Source of the DNA: Limobrevibacterium gyesilva
GTDB lineage: Bacteria; Pseudomonadota; Alphaproteobacteria; Acetobacterales; Acetobacteraceae
Length of the DNA: 64,000 bases
Direction of reading: 5' to 3'
Assembly: GCF_025989185.1 (NCBI RefSeq)
Contig: NZ_JAPDNT010000021.1
Coordinates: 1-64,000 of the forward strand
Shown here: positions 9,429-18,309 of the stretch, in pieces
Layout of the letters: every line of letters begins with the position of its first letter
Position numbering within the stretch: the first letter of the stretch is position 1
Program-made: the position numbers and the translations under genes
Notes under the pieces: model-generated
What the model saw: the letters and a program-made list of their open reading frames with translations, nothing else
What the model was told of the DNA's origin: nothing
The model's database searches: none

Positions 9429-11671
9429 CTGCGTGCATCGATTGCAACATCGCCCCCAGGCGATGCGACGACCGTATAGGGCGGCCGTTCAGAGCCGGGA
9501 GCATAGTCCACGTGTACGCCATGCAGACTCATGTGAACATGCCGTGCCGGATTTGAGGCCTGTTGTGGTGCGGCATTGAGAACGATCGGAGCCGTAACGC
9601 TCTGCCCTGTGATTCGCACATCGGAGACATCGATGCCATCCGGAGAGGCATCCTTCTGGGGATTGGCGTAGATTGCCGGCCGCGTGCAATTGCTAAACGC
9701 CACCCGGCTTATCTTGTGCTGTCCACCGGACCCGGTCATGAAGATGCCGACGCCATGACCATTGTGCCTGCAGTCGATGGCCGTATTCTCAACGGTCATC
9801 TCCCAGTTGCCGTTATCGGCCCAGATGGCCGCTTCGGTGAAGCCGGCAATACGCCCGCCGCGAACCGTGTTGTTCCTCGCCAGGCCGAAGCGCGTCGCCG
9901 TGTCCGTCGCGGTGAACAGCACGCCATACATGGACTTGCCGAACGGGTCGCCCGCCATGTCTATGTCGGGATCCTCGACAAGGGCGTTGGTCGGGCTCTC
10001 CCAATGGTCGGCGGCCGCGTTGGACACGCCGCGGGCATAGAGGCGGATGACTTTCGTGGTGTCGCTGCCAAGCATGGCAGTGCAATCGCCCACATTGAAA
10101 CACCGGATATCCGTCAGGGTCGCGTTGCGTACCATGCGGTAGATAATCGCCTTGTCGCCACTGATACGCTGCGACGCCGGACCGGAATAATCGAAGGAAA
10201 TGTTGCGGAGCGTCAGGTTCTTGTCGACCTTGTTCGCGGCATTGAACGGCACATCGTAATGCTCGTTCGCGATCATCGTGTTGTCGATGCCGGCAAACGG
10301 GAATGCATAACCAGGAATGTTGCCGCCGCTCCAGTTCGGTGCGGCCTTCCAGGTGGTTGCCGCGCCCTCGCCTGCCAGTGTGGTGCCTGATCTCTGCAGT
10401 ACGGTGCCACTGAGCAGGTAGGTTCCGGCCCCGCAATGTCCGTTCCCGCCGGGAGAAGGCACCGACGCGGCCCATGCCTGCAACGCGAACGTGCTGTCGA
10501 TGGCTGCCGTTCGATCTGCACCGAACCAGACCGCCTCCAGCGTGGTGCCGCCGAATGTACCGGCCATATGGGAATAGCCATCGAACACGTGCGTGGCCGG
10601 CGCGATCACCGGGCCATCGAGCACCGGCCGTTCGCCCTGAGCGACGGCCTGAGCGGCGTAGGCAGGTGAGCCGCCCGAGAACGTGATCACCGGCACGGCC
10701 GCGGTGGGATAGGAGCCGCTGTCGATAACCGCGATGGACTGGACATGCCAGGAGATGCCGGCGAGCCGGGCGCCACTGCCGGTTCCCCCCGACAGCGGCA
10801 CTTCACCCGTGGGCAGTGCGATGTAAGAGCCGAAGTCTGCGACGTAGGCGGTCGGTGTCGTCGCTTTCTTGCCCTGCGTGGTGACGCCGACGCCCATTGA
10901 CAGCGCGAGGGTTGCTCCGGTCAAGTTGGCGCCGGCTACGGGTTCGCTGGCGAGGTTCGCCGGATTTCGCGTGTAATGACCGCCCGCCGTGATTGCGTTG
11001 ACGGCCCTCAGAGCCCCGCCGGAGATGGTGACACTCGCCTGGAATGGCACTCCGTCGCCTGACGTGCCAGTGACGGTGCTTACGCCGTCAGTACCGCCCG
11101 AGCCGCCATGCACGATCCGCGCGGATACCACCTGCGTGGCGACGACTGCCAGTTTGGCCGGCTGAGCATATTTCCCGCCCTGAAGTGTCAGGATATCACC
11201 CGGGACATATCCCGCCCCGGGGGCGGCCAATTCAAACTGGCTGAAGCCCATCGACACTGTACCCAGCCGGGCGCTCCCGGTAATGGCCACGGCTGGAACG
11301 GACGTGTAGCCTGCACCGTGGCGGTCGATGCGGATCGAGCGCACGGAGCCGAATGCCGTGATCAATCGGCCCTCGCCACGGAACATCAGGCTTGTGCCCG
11401 CGGGCAGCGTGATCGCCGCGGGATGGGCGATGAAGGCCGGTCCGTCGATCAGGACTGCCGCGCCTGCGTGGGCAGCCGCGATCGCCGCCACGAGATGCGC
11501 CGTGTCGTCCGTCGTGCCATCCAGCACGGCACCGTGGGATCGCAGGCTTACAGCGTTGCTGGGCGCAGGCGCCGGCTGCGTCACACGCTGCGCGCTTGCC
11601 GGTGGCGGCCAGCCGGCGGCGAGTGGTAATGCGAGCGTGAGTAGAAGTTGCGCGATTGTGTGCCGATTCAC
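9374..11671 (-). CDS. Exported beta-helix (pectate-lyase-3 fold) protein
   Basis: 765 residues from a GTG start at 11671, chosen because it opens directly onto a Sec signal peptide (NRHTIAQLLLTLALPLAAG, cleavage after PPPASA) and has GGAG about 10 bp upstream. The mature protein starts a pectate-lyase-3 domain (LRSHGAVLDGTTDDTAHLV). It continues with Gly-rich beta repeats and a second helical block opening with CGAGTYLLSGTVLQRSGTTL. Later rungs carry N-rich turns typical of a parallel beta-helix. Unlike the neighbouring phage spikes it is on the other strand, is exported and has lower GC. It may be an extracellular polysaccharide-binding or -cleaving protein; substrate unknown. Confidence 0.65.
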   Translation of the reverse strand: MNRHTIAQLLLTLALPLAAGWPPPASAQRVTQPAPAPSNAVSLRSHGAVLDGTTDDTAHLVAAIAAAHAGAAVLIDGPAFIAHPAAITLPAGTSLMFRGEGRLITAFGSVRSIRIDRHGAGYTSVPAVAITGSARLGTVSMGFSQFELAAPGAGYVPGDILTLQGGKYAQPAKLAVVATQVVSARIVHGGSGGTDGVSTVTGTSGDGVPFQASVTISGGALRAVNAITAGGHYTRNPANLASEPVAGANLTGATLALSMGVGVTTQGKKATTPTAYVADFGSYIALPTGEVPLSGGTGSGARLAGISWHVQSIAVIDSGSYPTAAVPVITFSGGSPAYAAQAVAQGERPVLDGPVIAPATHVFDGYSHMAGTFGGTTLEAVWFGADRTAAIDSTFALQAWAASVPSPGGNGHCGAGTYLLSGTVLQRSGTTLAGEGAATTWKAAPNWSGGNIPGYAFPFAGIDNTMIANEHYDVPFNAANKVDKNLTLRNISFDYSGPASQRISGDKAIIYRMVRNATLTDIRCFNVGDCTAMLGSDTTKVIRLYARGVSNAAADHWESPTNALVEDPDIDMAGDPFGKSMYGVLFTATDTATRFGLARNNTVRGGRIAGFTEAAIWADNGNWEMTVENTAIDCRHNGHGVGIFMTGSGGQHKISRVAFSNCTRPAIYANPQKDASPDGIDVSDVRITGQSVTAPIVLNAAPQQASNPARHVHMSLHGVHVDYAPGSERPPYTVVASPGGDVAIDARSQLSPGKSGAVLRSGSGK

Positions 11672-11765
11672 GCGCCTGATACTCCCGAAGTGGGCGGGCC
11701 ACACTGCTTTAGGCGAATTCGCGGCGACACGATCATCCGCCAATGTCTCGTATTGTAACGCACAC

Positions 11766-12449
11766 TTACGATGCGTCGTAAAGATGACTCTCCAGGATGG
11801 TACGGATCTTGGTTTCGTCGCAATTGCGACGACGCTGGAACACTGATAGCTCTCCTGCCCGCGCGACAAGGCGGGCGACCTCCTCCACAACATGCAAATG
11901 CGGGCGCGACCTGAAATCGTGCATTGCGATGAATGCATCGGGTAGGCACCGCAGCATGCTCTGCATGAAGGACGCAACGCGAAAGCGGCCGTCGATCAGG
12001 ATGAAATCCGTTTTCGCGGTGTCTGGGTGTGCCCAGATTCGCGCGTGGTATGCAGGCCATCGGGGCCTGGTTTGCGGGTCGGTTGGCCAGCCCCAGTCGC
12101 CGATTGGACCGATATCCACGTAGATCAGCGTCGGTTGGAGCCAGTCGGCGTGCGCGGCGCAGGCCTGGGCAACGGAGTCGACCCATTGCTGTGACGAATC
12201 GATGGCCGTCACCGATGTCTTGACGAGCGAGGCGGCGAGGCACGTGCTGCCACCTGAACCGAACTCCAGATATCGGTCCGAGCAGACCAGGAAATTGCGA
12301 AGCAGATCGACCTCGTCGTCGGACATGTTGGGCTTCATCGTGCGATCCGTGATGCTGCAGTTGCGCTCTTGCGAGGGGGCGGCAACCGGCCTTGCAAGGC
12401 GGGTTTCGCCACGCAAGGCCAGAATGGCCTTGTTATCCTTCTTCGACAT
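11766..12449 (-). CDS. Class I SAM-dependent methyltransferase-like protein
   Basis: 227 residues. The SAM-binding loop is visible as DRYLEFGSGGSTCLAASL near residues 58-75, followed by an acidic motif II region (SVTAIDSSQQWVDSV). A later beta-strand reads KTDFILIDGRFRV, and FIAMHDFRSRPH follows. This pattern fits a Rossmann-fold methyltransferase. The gene lies between the exported beta-helix gene and a glycosyltransferase on the same strand and shares their lower GC, so a role in modifying a surface glycan is plausible but inferred. The ribosome site is weak, so the start is less certain. Confidence 0.6.
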   Translation of the reverse strand: MSKKDNKAILALRGETRLARPVAAPSQERNCSITDRTMKPNMSDDEVDLLRNFLVCSDRYLEFGSGGSTCLAASLVKTSVTAIDSSQQWVDSVAQACAAHADWLQPTLIYVDIGPIGDWGWPTDPQTRPRWPAYHARIWAHPDTAKTDFILIDGRFRVASFMQSMLRCLPDAFIAMHDFRSRPHLHVVEEVARLVARAGELSVFQRRRNCDETKIRTILESHLYDAS

Positions 12450-12538
12450 GTGGGCAGCTGACCCTGACGCTCCATTGAGTGGCGTCCCCGTGGTCCCGCT
12501 GCGATGAGGCGGGTTTCCGCTGCCCGCTCAGTTATCGG

Positions 12539-13876
12539 TCAGCCGGAGGCCATCGTGGCCCATGTTGCGGCTTCGCTGTTCGTAGGATCGACGGCCAGGA
12601 CAGCTTCGGCTTCGCGTCGCGCGGCTTCGGTATCGCCGGTGCGAGCGTAATGCCGCCCGAACAGAATGTGTACGCACGGATCGCCTTTCCTGATTTGCGC
12701 CAGCAGGTTCATGGCCAGTTTCCGCGCCGCCTCAACGTCGCGCCGTGCGAGCGCGAGGCGCACGGCCTCTTTCAGAAAACACGGATGTCCGTACTCATCA
12801 CGATATTCCGGATACGCCGCAAGCGCCTTGCTGCAGAGTTGTTCGGCATCGCCCGTGCGGCCTGCGCCGAGCAATGCCCGGACCTGTCGCTGTAGCTCCT
12901 GTGGAGAAGCATCGCCCGGAACAGGGGCGGACGGCGTGGCGGAAGGTCGTACAGGCGGGCTGGCCGGATTTCGCCGCTGTACGGCCTCGATCATGGCTGA
13001 TCGGTGAATAACCGAGATGATCTCGTTGAGCTGGGCATCTGTCGGGCGGACCAGCTGAAACACGTCCTCGGTCATCACATGGGTATTGCCAAAGCCCATC
13101 TTCCGGAACGTGTCTGAATCAAAATGAAGACCCGACTCGCCAATGTAATGGCCAAAACACGGATACGTCACGATCTTCGCGGCGTTCGTCAGAATAGTTG
13201 CGTGGGTCTTGGCAATGTCCTGCGACGTGCCAGGCACGCCAAGGCCCCATGAATGAAACAGATCGATGATTTTATCGTGATCGCGCCCGCGGTAGTCCGC
13301 CGACCGCACGATGTCCAGATACTGATCCACATATGGCCGTTGGCGCAGCCATTGGCGGCGGGTCAGACCAAAGCCCCAATTATGGCCCATCGGGATGAGG
13401 GTTGAGCGATGGCGCATCTGCTCGTCGTGGCTGGCGCGATGGTTGCCGTAGGCTGCGACGTAACCGATCCGCTCGTCTTGAACTGCGAGGTCGAGCAATC
13501 GCTCCAGCGTCTTGAGATAATAGGGACCCAGGACCAGATCGTCCTCCAGGAAGATCGCCGCGTCGGCGTTCAACTCCTCGAAAACGAAGCGCTCCGCGCG
13601 ATCGAAATTGAGCGCTACGCCCAGATTGCGCGGCGCGGGCCTGGTGACGCCCTGGGGAACCAGCGTGCGGAACAGCTCAATATTCGCCGCAGCCAAAGCC
13701 GGGTCGCAATGAGTCCGACCGCTGAACTCATTGACGGCGCCATCCTGAAAAAGAAAGATCGAGCGGCGCTGTAGATCGATGCCTGCCTGGCCGACCAGGG
13801 ATTCCAGCGTCTTCCTGAGGTAGTCCGGCCGATTGAAGGAAATTATGACAATCGGACAGCGCGCGGCGAGGGGCAT
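12539..13876 (-). CDS. Glycosyltransferase (GT-A fold, GNT-I-like) with C-terminal TPR
   Basis: 445 residues, with GGAG 6 bp before the ATG. The N-terminus carries the nucleotide-sugar binding strand PIVIISFNRPDYLRKTLESL. Near residue 110 is the metal-binding motif AAIFLEDDLVLGPYYLKTLE, resembling the EDD motif of GNT-I type transferases. NWGFGLTRRQWL follows. After a Pro-rich linker (~300-320), residues 330-445 contain TPR-like helices (ALLGAGRTGDAEQLCSKALA, ARTGDTEAARREAEAVLAVD). It probably adds sugar to a glycan or protein. It is part of the lower-GC trio with the methyltransferase and exported beta-helix protein. Confidence 0.7.
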   Translation of the reverse strand: MPLAARCPIVIISFNRPDYLRKTLESLVGQAGIDLQRRSIFLFQDGAVNEFSGRTHCDPALAAANIELFRTLVPQGVTRPAPRNLGVALNFDRAERFVFEELNADAAIFLEDDLVLGPYYLKTLERLLDLAVQDERIGYVAAYGNHRASHDEQMRHRSTLIPMGHNWGFGLTRRQWLRQRPYVDQYLDIVRSADYRGRDHDKIIDLFHSWGLGVPGTSQDIAKTHATILTNAAKIVTYPCFGHYIGESGLHFDSDTFRKMGFGNTHVMTEDVFQLVRPTDAQLNEIISVIHRSAMIEAVQRRNPASPPVRPSATPSAPVPGDASPQELQRQVRALLGAGRTGDAEQLCSKALAAYPEYRDEYGHPCFLKEAVRLALARRDVEAARKLAMNLLAQIRKGDPCVHILFGRHYARTGDTEAARREAEAVLAVDPTNSEAATWATMASG

Positions 13877-14241
13877 CAGTCACTCCGAAGGTAGTTTGCT
13901 TGTGTAGATTCCGCGCCAAAATACACCTCAGCGCCTCATCGTGCTTGGGAAATGGGCGAAGTAACAGTTATCATATGTAACGTCCCAGGCACATGCAAGA
14001 GTGCGACCCGAAGCATAGGCTTCAAATAAATCCCTCACCGGTATGTCGTGAACGGTGGGCGGACGTCTAGATCCGAAGATAAGATGAAATAGAGTTTATG
14101 GAGAGGGTGTCAGTTCGGCGGAGGGTTAGTTTGGTAAATCCAATATTGTATTCTCCGTTACGAGTGATGCATAGCGACTGGTGGAGCGGACGTACGACAT
14201 TCAGCAAGGCCGATCGTTCGGAACGGTATCCGTGCCGACAC
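13877..14241. other. Gene-free stretch, relatively AT-rich
   Basis: About 365 bp between the start of the glycosyltransferase gene and the end of dnaE2. Base composition is visibly lower in GC than the flanking dnaE2. I see no open frame with coding character, no tRNA and no clear terminator. It probably holds the promoter of the reverse-strand glycosyltransferase gene and may mark the edge of an acquired block. Confidence 0.5.
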
Positions 14242-17200
14242 CTACCTGAAATCCCGCGAGCGCGGCAAGGCGGGGGGCATCTCGTCGGCCCGGGTCGTCG
14301 GGATCGTGATCGGGAAGGGGGTTGGCGCCTCCTCCAGCCCACGCAGCAGGCCCGAGCGGTCCTCCAGCGTTTCCGCCACCACGTGCACGACGCCTTCGGG
14401 GGAGCGCTGGATGCGGCCGGCGACGAGCAGCAGGGAGCTGCCGATGACGGCGCGGCGGAACGGCTCCAGCACCGCGGGCCAGATCACCACGTTGGCGATG
14501 CCGGTCTCGTCCTCGATGGTCGCGAACACCACGCCGGCGGCGCTGCCGGGGCGCTGGCGCACCAGCACCAGGCCGGCCAGGCACACGCGCGCGCCGTCCT
14601 TGCGGCCGGTGGCCTCGGCGCAGCTCTGCACGCCCTCGGCGGCCAAGGCGGGGCGCAGGAAGCGCATGGGGTGGGCCTTCAGCGACAGGCCGGTGGTCTC
14701 GTAATCCGCCACCACCTGCTCGGCCAAAGGCATGTGCGGCAGGGATGGGGGGCGGACGGCGGCGGGCAGGTGGGCGAACAAAGGCAGGGCGGCGTCGTCG
14801 CGCAGGCCGCGCACCTGCCAGAGTGCGGCACGGCGATCCAGGCCCAGGCTGCGCAGCGCGTCCGCGTCCGCCAGCGCCTCCAGGGCGGCGCGGGGCAGGC
14901 CGGCGCGGGCGAGGGCGGCGAAATCGGGGAAGCCCGTGCCGCGCCGGCGGGCCAGCTGCGCCGCCCAGTCCGCGCGGAAGCCGGCGATCTGGCGCAGGCC
15001 CAGGCGCAGGGTGGCGCCGGCCTCCAGCGTGCAATCCCACTCGCTCGCGTTCACGTCGACGCCGCGCACGCTGGCGCCGTGCTCGCGCGCGTCGCGCACG
15101 ATCTGGGCGGGGGCGTAGAAGCCCATGGGCTGCGCGTTCAGCAGCGCGCAGGCGAAGGCCGCGGGGTGGTGGCATTTCAGCCAGGCCGAGACATAGACCA
15201 GCAGCGCGAAGCTGGCGGCATGGCTTTCCGGGAAGCCGTAGGTGCCGAAGCCCTCGATCTGGCGGAAGCAGCGCTCGGCGAAATCGCGGGTGTAGCCGCG
15301 CGCCACCATCCCCTCGACCATCTTGGTGCGGAAGGCGTGGATGGTGCCGGCATTGCGGAACGTCGCCATGGCGCGGCGCAGCTGGTTGGCCTCCTCCGGC
15401 GTGAACTTCGCCGCCTCGATGGCGATGCGCATGGCCTGTTCCTGGAACAGCGGCACGCCCAGGGTGCGGCCGAGCACGCGGCGCAATTCGTCGGGCGGGC
15501 CGTGCTGCGGCAAAGGCGAGGGGAAGTCCGCCGTCTCCAGTCCCTGGCGGCGGCGCAGATAGGGGTGGACCATGTCGCCCTGGATGGGGCCGGGGCGGAC
15601 GATCGCGACCTCGATCACCAGGTCGTAGAACGTGGCCGGGCGCAGGCGGGGCAGCATGTTCATCTGGGCGCGGCTTTCCACCTGGAACACGCCGATGGAA
15701 TCGCCGCGGGAGAGCATGGCGTAGACCGCCGGGTCCTCGCCCGGGATGTCGGCGAGGTCGCGGATCGGCGTGCCGCGCGCCTGCAGCAGGGCGAACGCCT
15801 TGCGGATGCAGGTGAGCATGCCCAGCGCCAGCACGTCGACCTTCATGATGCCGAGCGCGTCGATGTCGTCCTTGTCCCATTCGATGAAGCTGCGGCCTTC
15901 CATCGCCGCGGGGCCGATGGGCACGGTCTCGTCCAGCGCGCCGCGGGTGAGCACGAAGCCGCCGACATGCTGGGAAAGGTGGCGGGGGAAACCCACCAGC
16001 TCGCGGGCCAGGGCCACGGTGCGGCGGACCACGGGGCTGGCGGGATCGAGGCCGATCTCGCGCAGGCGGTCTTCCGGCCACAGGTCGCCGCCGGCGTTCC
16101 AGGACTGGGCGGCGAGGGCGGCGGTGGCGTCCTCGCTCAGCCCCATCACCTTGCCCACTTCGCGCGCGGCCATCTTCGGACGGTAATGGATGACGGTGGC
16201 GGCGATGCCGGCGCGGGCGCGGCCGTAGCGGGCGTAGATGTACTGGATCACTTCCTCGCGCCGCTCATGCTCGAAATCGACGTCGATGTCCGGCGGCTCG
16301 CGGCGCTCGGCGGAGACGAAGCGCTCGAACAGCAGGTCGATCTCGGTGGGATCGACGGCGGTGATGCCGAGGCAGTAGCACACGGCGGAGTTGGCGGCCG
16401 AGCCGCGGCCCTGGCAGAGGATGCCGGCGCCGCGGGCGAAGCGGACGATGTCGTGCACGGTGAGGAAATAGCGGGCGTAGTCGAGCCGGGCGATCAGCGA
16501 CAGCTCCTTCTCCACGGTCGCGCGCACCTGGGCGGGGATGCCCTGCGGATAGCGCGCGGCCGCCCCCGCCCAGGTGAGGGCGGCCAGGTGCGCCTGCGGC
16601 GTGCGGCCGGGGGGGATGGGCTCGTCGGGGTATTCGTAGGCGAGCTCGTCGAGCGAGAAGCGGCAGCGCTGCACGATGTCCATGGTGCGCGCGACGGCCT
16701 GCGGATGGTCGCGGAACAGGCGGGCCATTTCCGCCGGCGCCTTCAGGTGGCGCTCGGCGTTCGGCGCCAAGGCGAGGCCGGCGCGGGCGATGGTGGTCTT
16801 TTCGCGGATGCAGGTCATGACGTCCTGCAGGGCGCGGCGTTCGGGGGCGTGGTACAGCACGTCGTTGGTGGCGACCAGCGGGATGCGGGCGTCGGCGGCC
16901 AGCTCGGACAGCGCGCGCAGGCGGCGGGCGTCGTCGCCCTGGTGGCGGCGGGTGGCGGCGAGATAGGCGCGGCTGCCGAAGGCCTCCCGGATGGTGTCGA
17001 GCGTCGCGCGAAAGCCGCCGTCCAGCCGCGCGGGCGGGACGACGATCGCGACCTGGCCGGCGGCGTATGCGGCGACATCGGCGAAATCGAGGGCGCATTC
17101 GCCTTTGCGGGTGCGCTGCTTGCCGATGCTGAGCAGCTTGGACAGCCGGCCCCAGGCGGCGCGGTCGGTGGGGTAGCACAGCAGGTCGGGCGTGCCGTCG

Positions 17201-17415
17201 CGCAAGGCGAGGCGGCTGCCGACCAGCAGGCGCAGGCCGGCCTGCTTCGCCGCCTCGTGCGCGCGCACCACGCCGGCCAGGGTGTTGCGGTCGGCGATGC
17301 CGATGGCGGCGAGGCCCAAGGCTGCGGCCATGGCCACCAGTTCCTCGGCGTGGCTGGCGCCGCGCAGGAAGGAGAAGGCGGTGGCGGTCTGCAGCTCGGC
17401 ATAATCAGGCGCCAT
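14242..17415 (-). CDS. dnaE2: Error-prone DNA polymerase DnaE2 (ImuC)
   Basis: 1057 residues, the usual length for DnaE2. The ATG at 17415 gives the typical N-terminus (MAPDYAELQTATAFSFLRGA). A PHP-like domain comes first. The polymerase active-site acidic cluster PDIDVDFEHERREE lies near residue 375, and a second conserved acidic motif (IMKVDVLALGM) is near residue 523. The C-terminus has the OB-fold region (EDETGIANVVIWPAVLEPF). DnaE2 is the translesion polymerase of the SOS mutasome and works with ImuA and ImuB. Here it is separated from imuAB (21.8-23.9 kb), but both carry LexA boxes. It is transcribed divergently from a sirtuin gene. Confidence 0.93.
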   Translation of the reverse strand: MAPDYAELQTATAFSFLRGASHAEELVAMAAALGLAAIGIADRNTLAGVVRAHEAAKQAGLRLLVGSRLALRDGTPDLLCYPTDRAAWGRLSKLLSIGKQRTRKGECALDFADVAAYAAGQVAIVVPPARLDGGFRATLDTIREAFGSRAYLAATRRHQGDDARRLRALSELAADARIPLVATNDVLYHAPERRALQDVMTCIREKTTIARAGLALAPNAERHLKAPAEMARLFRDHPQAVARTMDIVQRCRFSLDELAYEYPDEPIPPGRTPQAHLAALTWAGAAARYPQGIPAQVRATVEKELSLIARLDYARYFLTVHDIVRFARGAGILCQGRGSAANSAVCYCLGITAVDPTEIDLLFERFVSAERREPPDIDVDFEHERREEVIQYIYARYGRARAGIAATVIHYRPKMAAREVGKVMGLSEDATAALAAQSWNAGGDLWPEDRLREIGLDPASPVVRRTVALARELVGFPRHLSQHVGGFVLTRGALDETVPIGPAAMEGRSFIEWDKDDIDALGIMKVDVLALGMLTCIRKAFALLQARGTPIRDLADIPGEDPAVYAMLSRGDSIGVFQVESRAQMNMLPRLRPATFYDLVIEVAIVRPGPIQGDMVHPYLRRRQGLETADFPSPLPQHGPPDELRRVLGRTLGVPLFQEQAMRIAIEAAKFTPEEANQLRRAMATFRNAGTIHAFRTKMVEGMVARGYTRDFAERCFRQIEGFGTYGFPESHAASFALLVYVSAWLKCHHPAAFACALLNAQPMGFYAPAQIVRDAREHGASVRGVDVNASEWDCTLEAGATLRLGLRQIAGFRADWAAQLARRRGTGFPDFAALARAGLPRAALEALADADALRSLGLDRRAALWQVRGLRDDAALPLFAHLPAAVRPPSLPHMPLAEQVVADYETTGLSLKAHPMRFLRPALAAEGVQSCAEATGRKDGARVCLAGLVLVRQRPGSAAGVVFATIEDETGIANVVIWPAVLEPFRRAVIGSSLLLVAGRIQRSPEGVVHVVAETLEDRSGLLRGLEEAPTPFPITIPTTRADEMPPALPRSRDFR

Positions 17416-17422
17416 GGGGTAA

Positions 17423-17437
17423 GTTCTGGTTATGTTC
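17423..17437. promoter_or_regulatory. LexA (SOS) box upstream of dnaE2
   Basis: GTTC-TGGTTAT-GTTC, an exact match to the alphaproteobacterial LexA consensus GTTC-N7-GTTC. It lies 8 bp before the dnaE2 start codon, so a bound repressor would block transcription initiation. The same arrangement occurs before imuA. Confidence 0.85.
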
Positions 17438-17483
17438 TTGTCCGGCGTCAAGCCCTGCTGTCCGGCGGGCGGGTGGCGGCCCA

Positions 17484-17514
17484 GGGAACGCCATATGTCG
17501 GGAACGCCATATGT
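17484..17514. repeat. Tandem 15-bp direct repeat upstream of the sirtuin gene
   Basis: GGGAACGCCATATGT occurs twice (17484-17498 and 17500-17514), giving a 16-bp period with a CATATG core in each. It lies between the divergent dnaE2 and sirtuin genes, 45 bp before the sirtuin ATG. It may be a pair of regulator sites or a small slippage duplication. Confidence 0.6.
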
Positions 17515-17559
17515 TAAGGTGGTGATGTCAGGGCGCACCGATCACCGGAGGAACGACGC

Positions 17560-18309
17560 ATGGATGCCGACGTCGCCGCATTGGCGCAGGAGATCGCGCG
17601 GGCGCGCCGGATCGTGCTGTTCACCGGGGCGGGCATCAGCACGGAGTCCGGCATTCCCGATTTCCGCGGCCCCGGCGGGGTGTGGACGACGATGCGGCCG
17701 ATCGGGTTCGCCGATTTCGTCGCCTCCGAGGCGGCGCGGCGGGAGGCGTGGCGGCGCAAGTTCGACAGCGAGCCGGTGATGCGCGCGGCCCGGCCGAACC
17801 GCGGCCACCGCGCCTGCGCGCGGCTGCTGCGCGAGGGCAAGGCCGCCTGCGTGATCACGCAGAACATCGACGGGCTGCACCAGCAGGCGGGCGTGGAGGC
17901 CGGGCAGGTGATCGAGCTGCACGGCAACGCCACCTATGCGCATTGCCTGGACTGCGGCACGCGCCACGAGCTGGATGACCTGCGCGCGGCGTTCGAGCGC
18001 GACGGCGCCGCGCCGCGCTGCGGGCGCTGCCGGGGGCTGGTGAAGACGGCGACGATCTCGTTCGGCCAGGCGATGCCGGAGGCAGCGATGCGGCGGGCGG
18101 AAGCGGAGGCGCGGGCGGCGGATTGCTGCATCGTGCTCGGCTCCTCGCTGGTGGTGTATCCGGCGGCGGGGGTGCCGGTGCTGGCCAGGCAGGCGGGCGC
18201 GCGGCTGGTGATCGTCAACCGAGAGGCGACCGGGCTGGACGACATGGCGGACCTGGTGGTGCATCGCGAGATCGGCGCCGTGTTCGGCGCGGCCGTGGGG
18301 GTGAACTGA
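17560..18309 (+). CDS. cobB: NAD-dependent protein deacylase, sirtuin (Sir2/CobB family)
   Basis: 249 residues with a strong ribosome site (GGAGGAA). The NAD-binding motif TGAGISTESGIPDFRGPGG is at residues 22-40, QNIDGLH is near residue 100, and the catalytic His is in ELHGNA near residue 121. A four-cysteine zinc ribbon follows (CLDC ... CGRC). GSSLVVYPAAGVP and VNREATGLD complete the Rossmann domain. Sirtuins remove acyl groups from lysines using NAD and often control acetyl-CoA synthetases. The ATG of the next gene overlaps its stop codon, so a two-gene operon is likely. Confidence 0.9.
   Translation: MDADVAALAQEIARARRIVLFTGAGISTESGIPDFRGPGGVWTTMRPIGFADFVASEAARREAWRRKFDSEPVMRAARPNRGHRACARLLREGKAACVITQNIDGLHQQAGVEAGQVIELHGNATYAHCLDCGTRHELDDLRAAFERDGAAPRCGRCRGLVKTATISFGQAMPEAAMRRAEAEARAADCCIVLGSSLVVYPAAGVPVLARQAGARLVIVNREATGLDDMADLVVHREIGAVFGAAVGVN

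Noticed and set aside
14098-17517. A 1139-codon forward open frame opposite dnaE2
   Set aside because: Shadow of dnaE2, whose polymerase motifs are unmistakable on the other strand; composition is Gly/Ala/Arg/His without conserved motifs.
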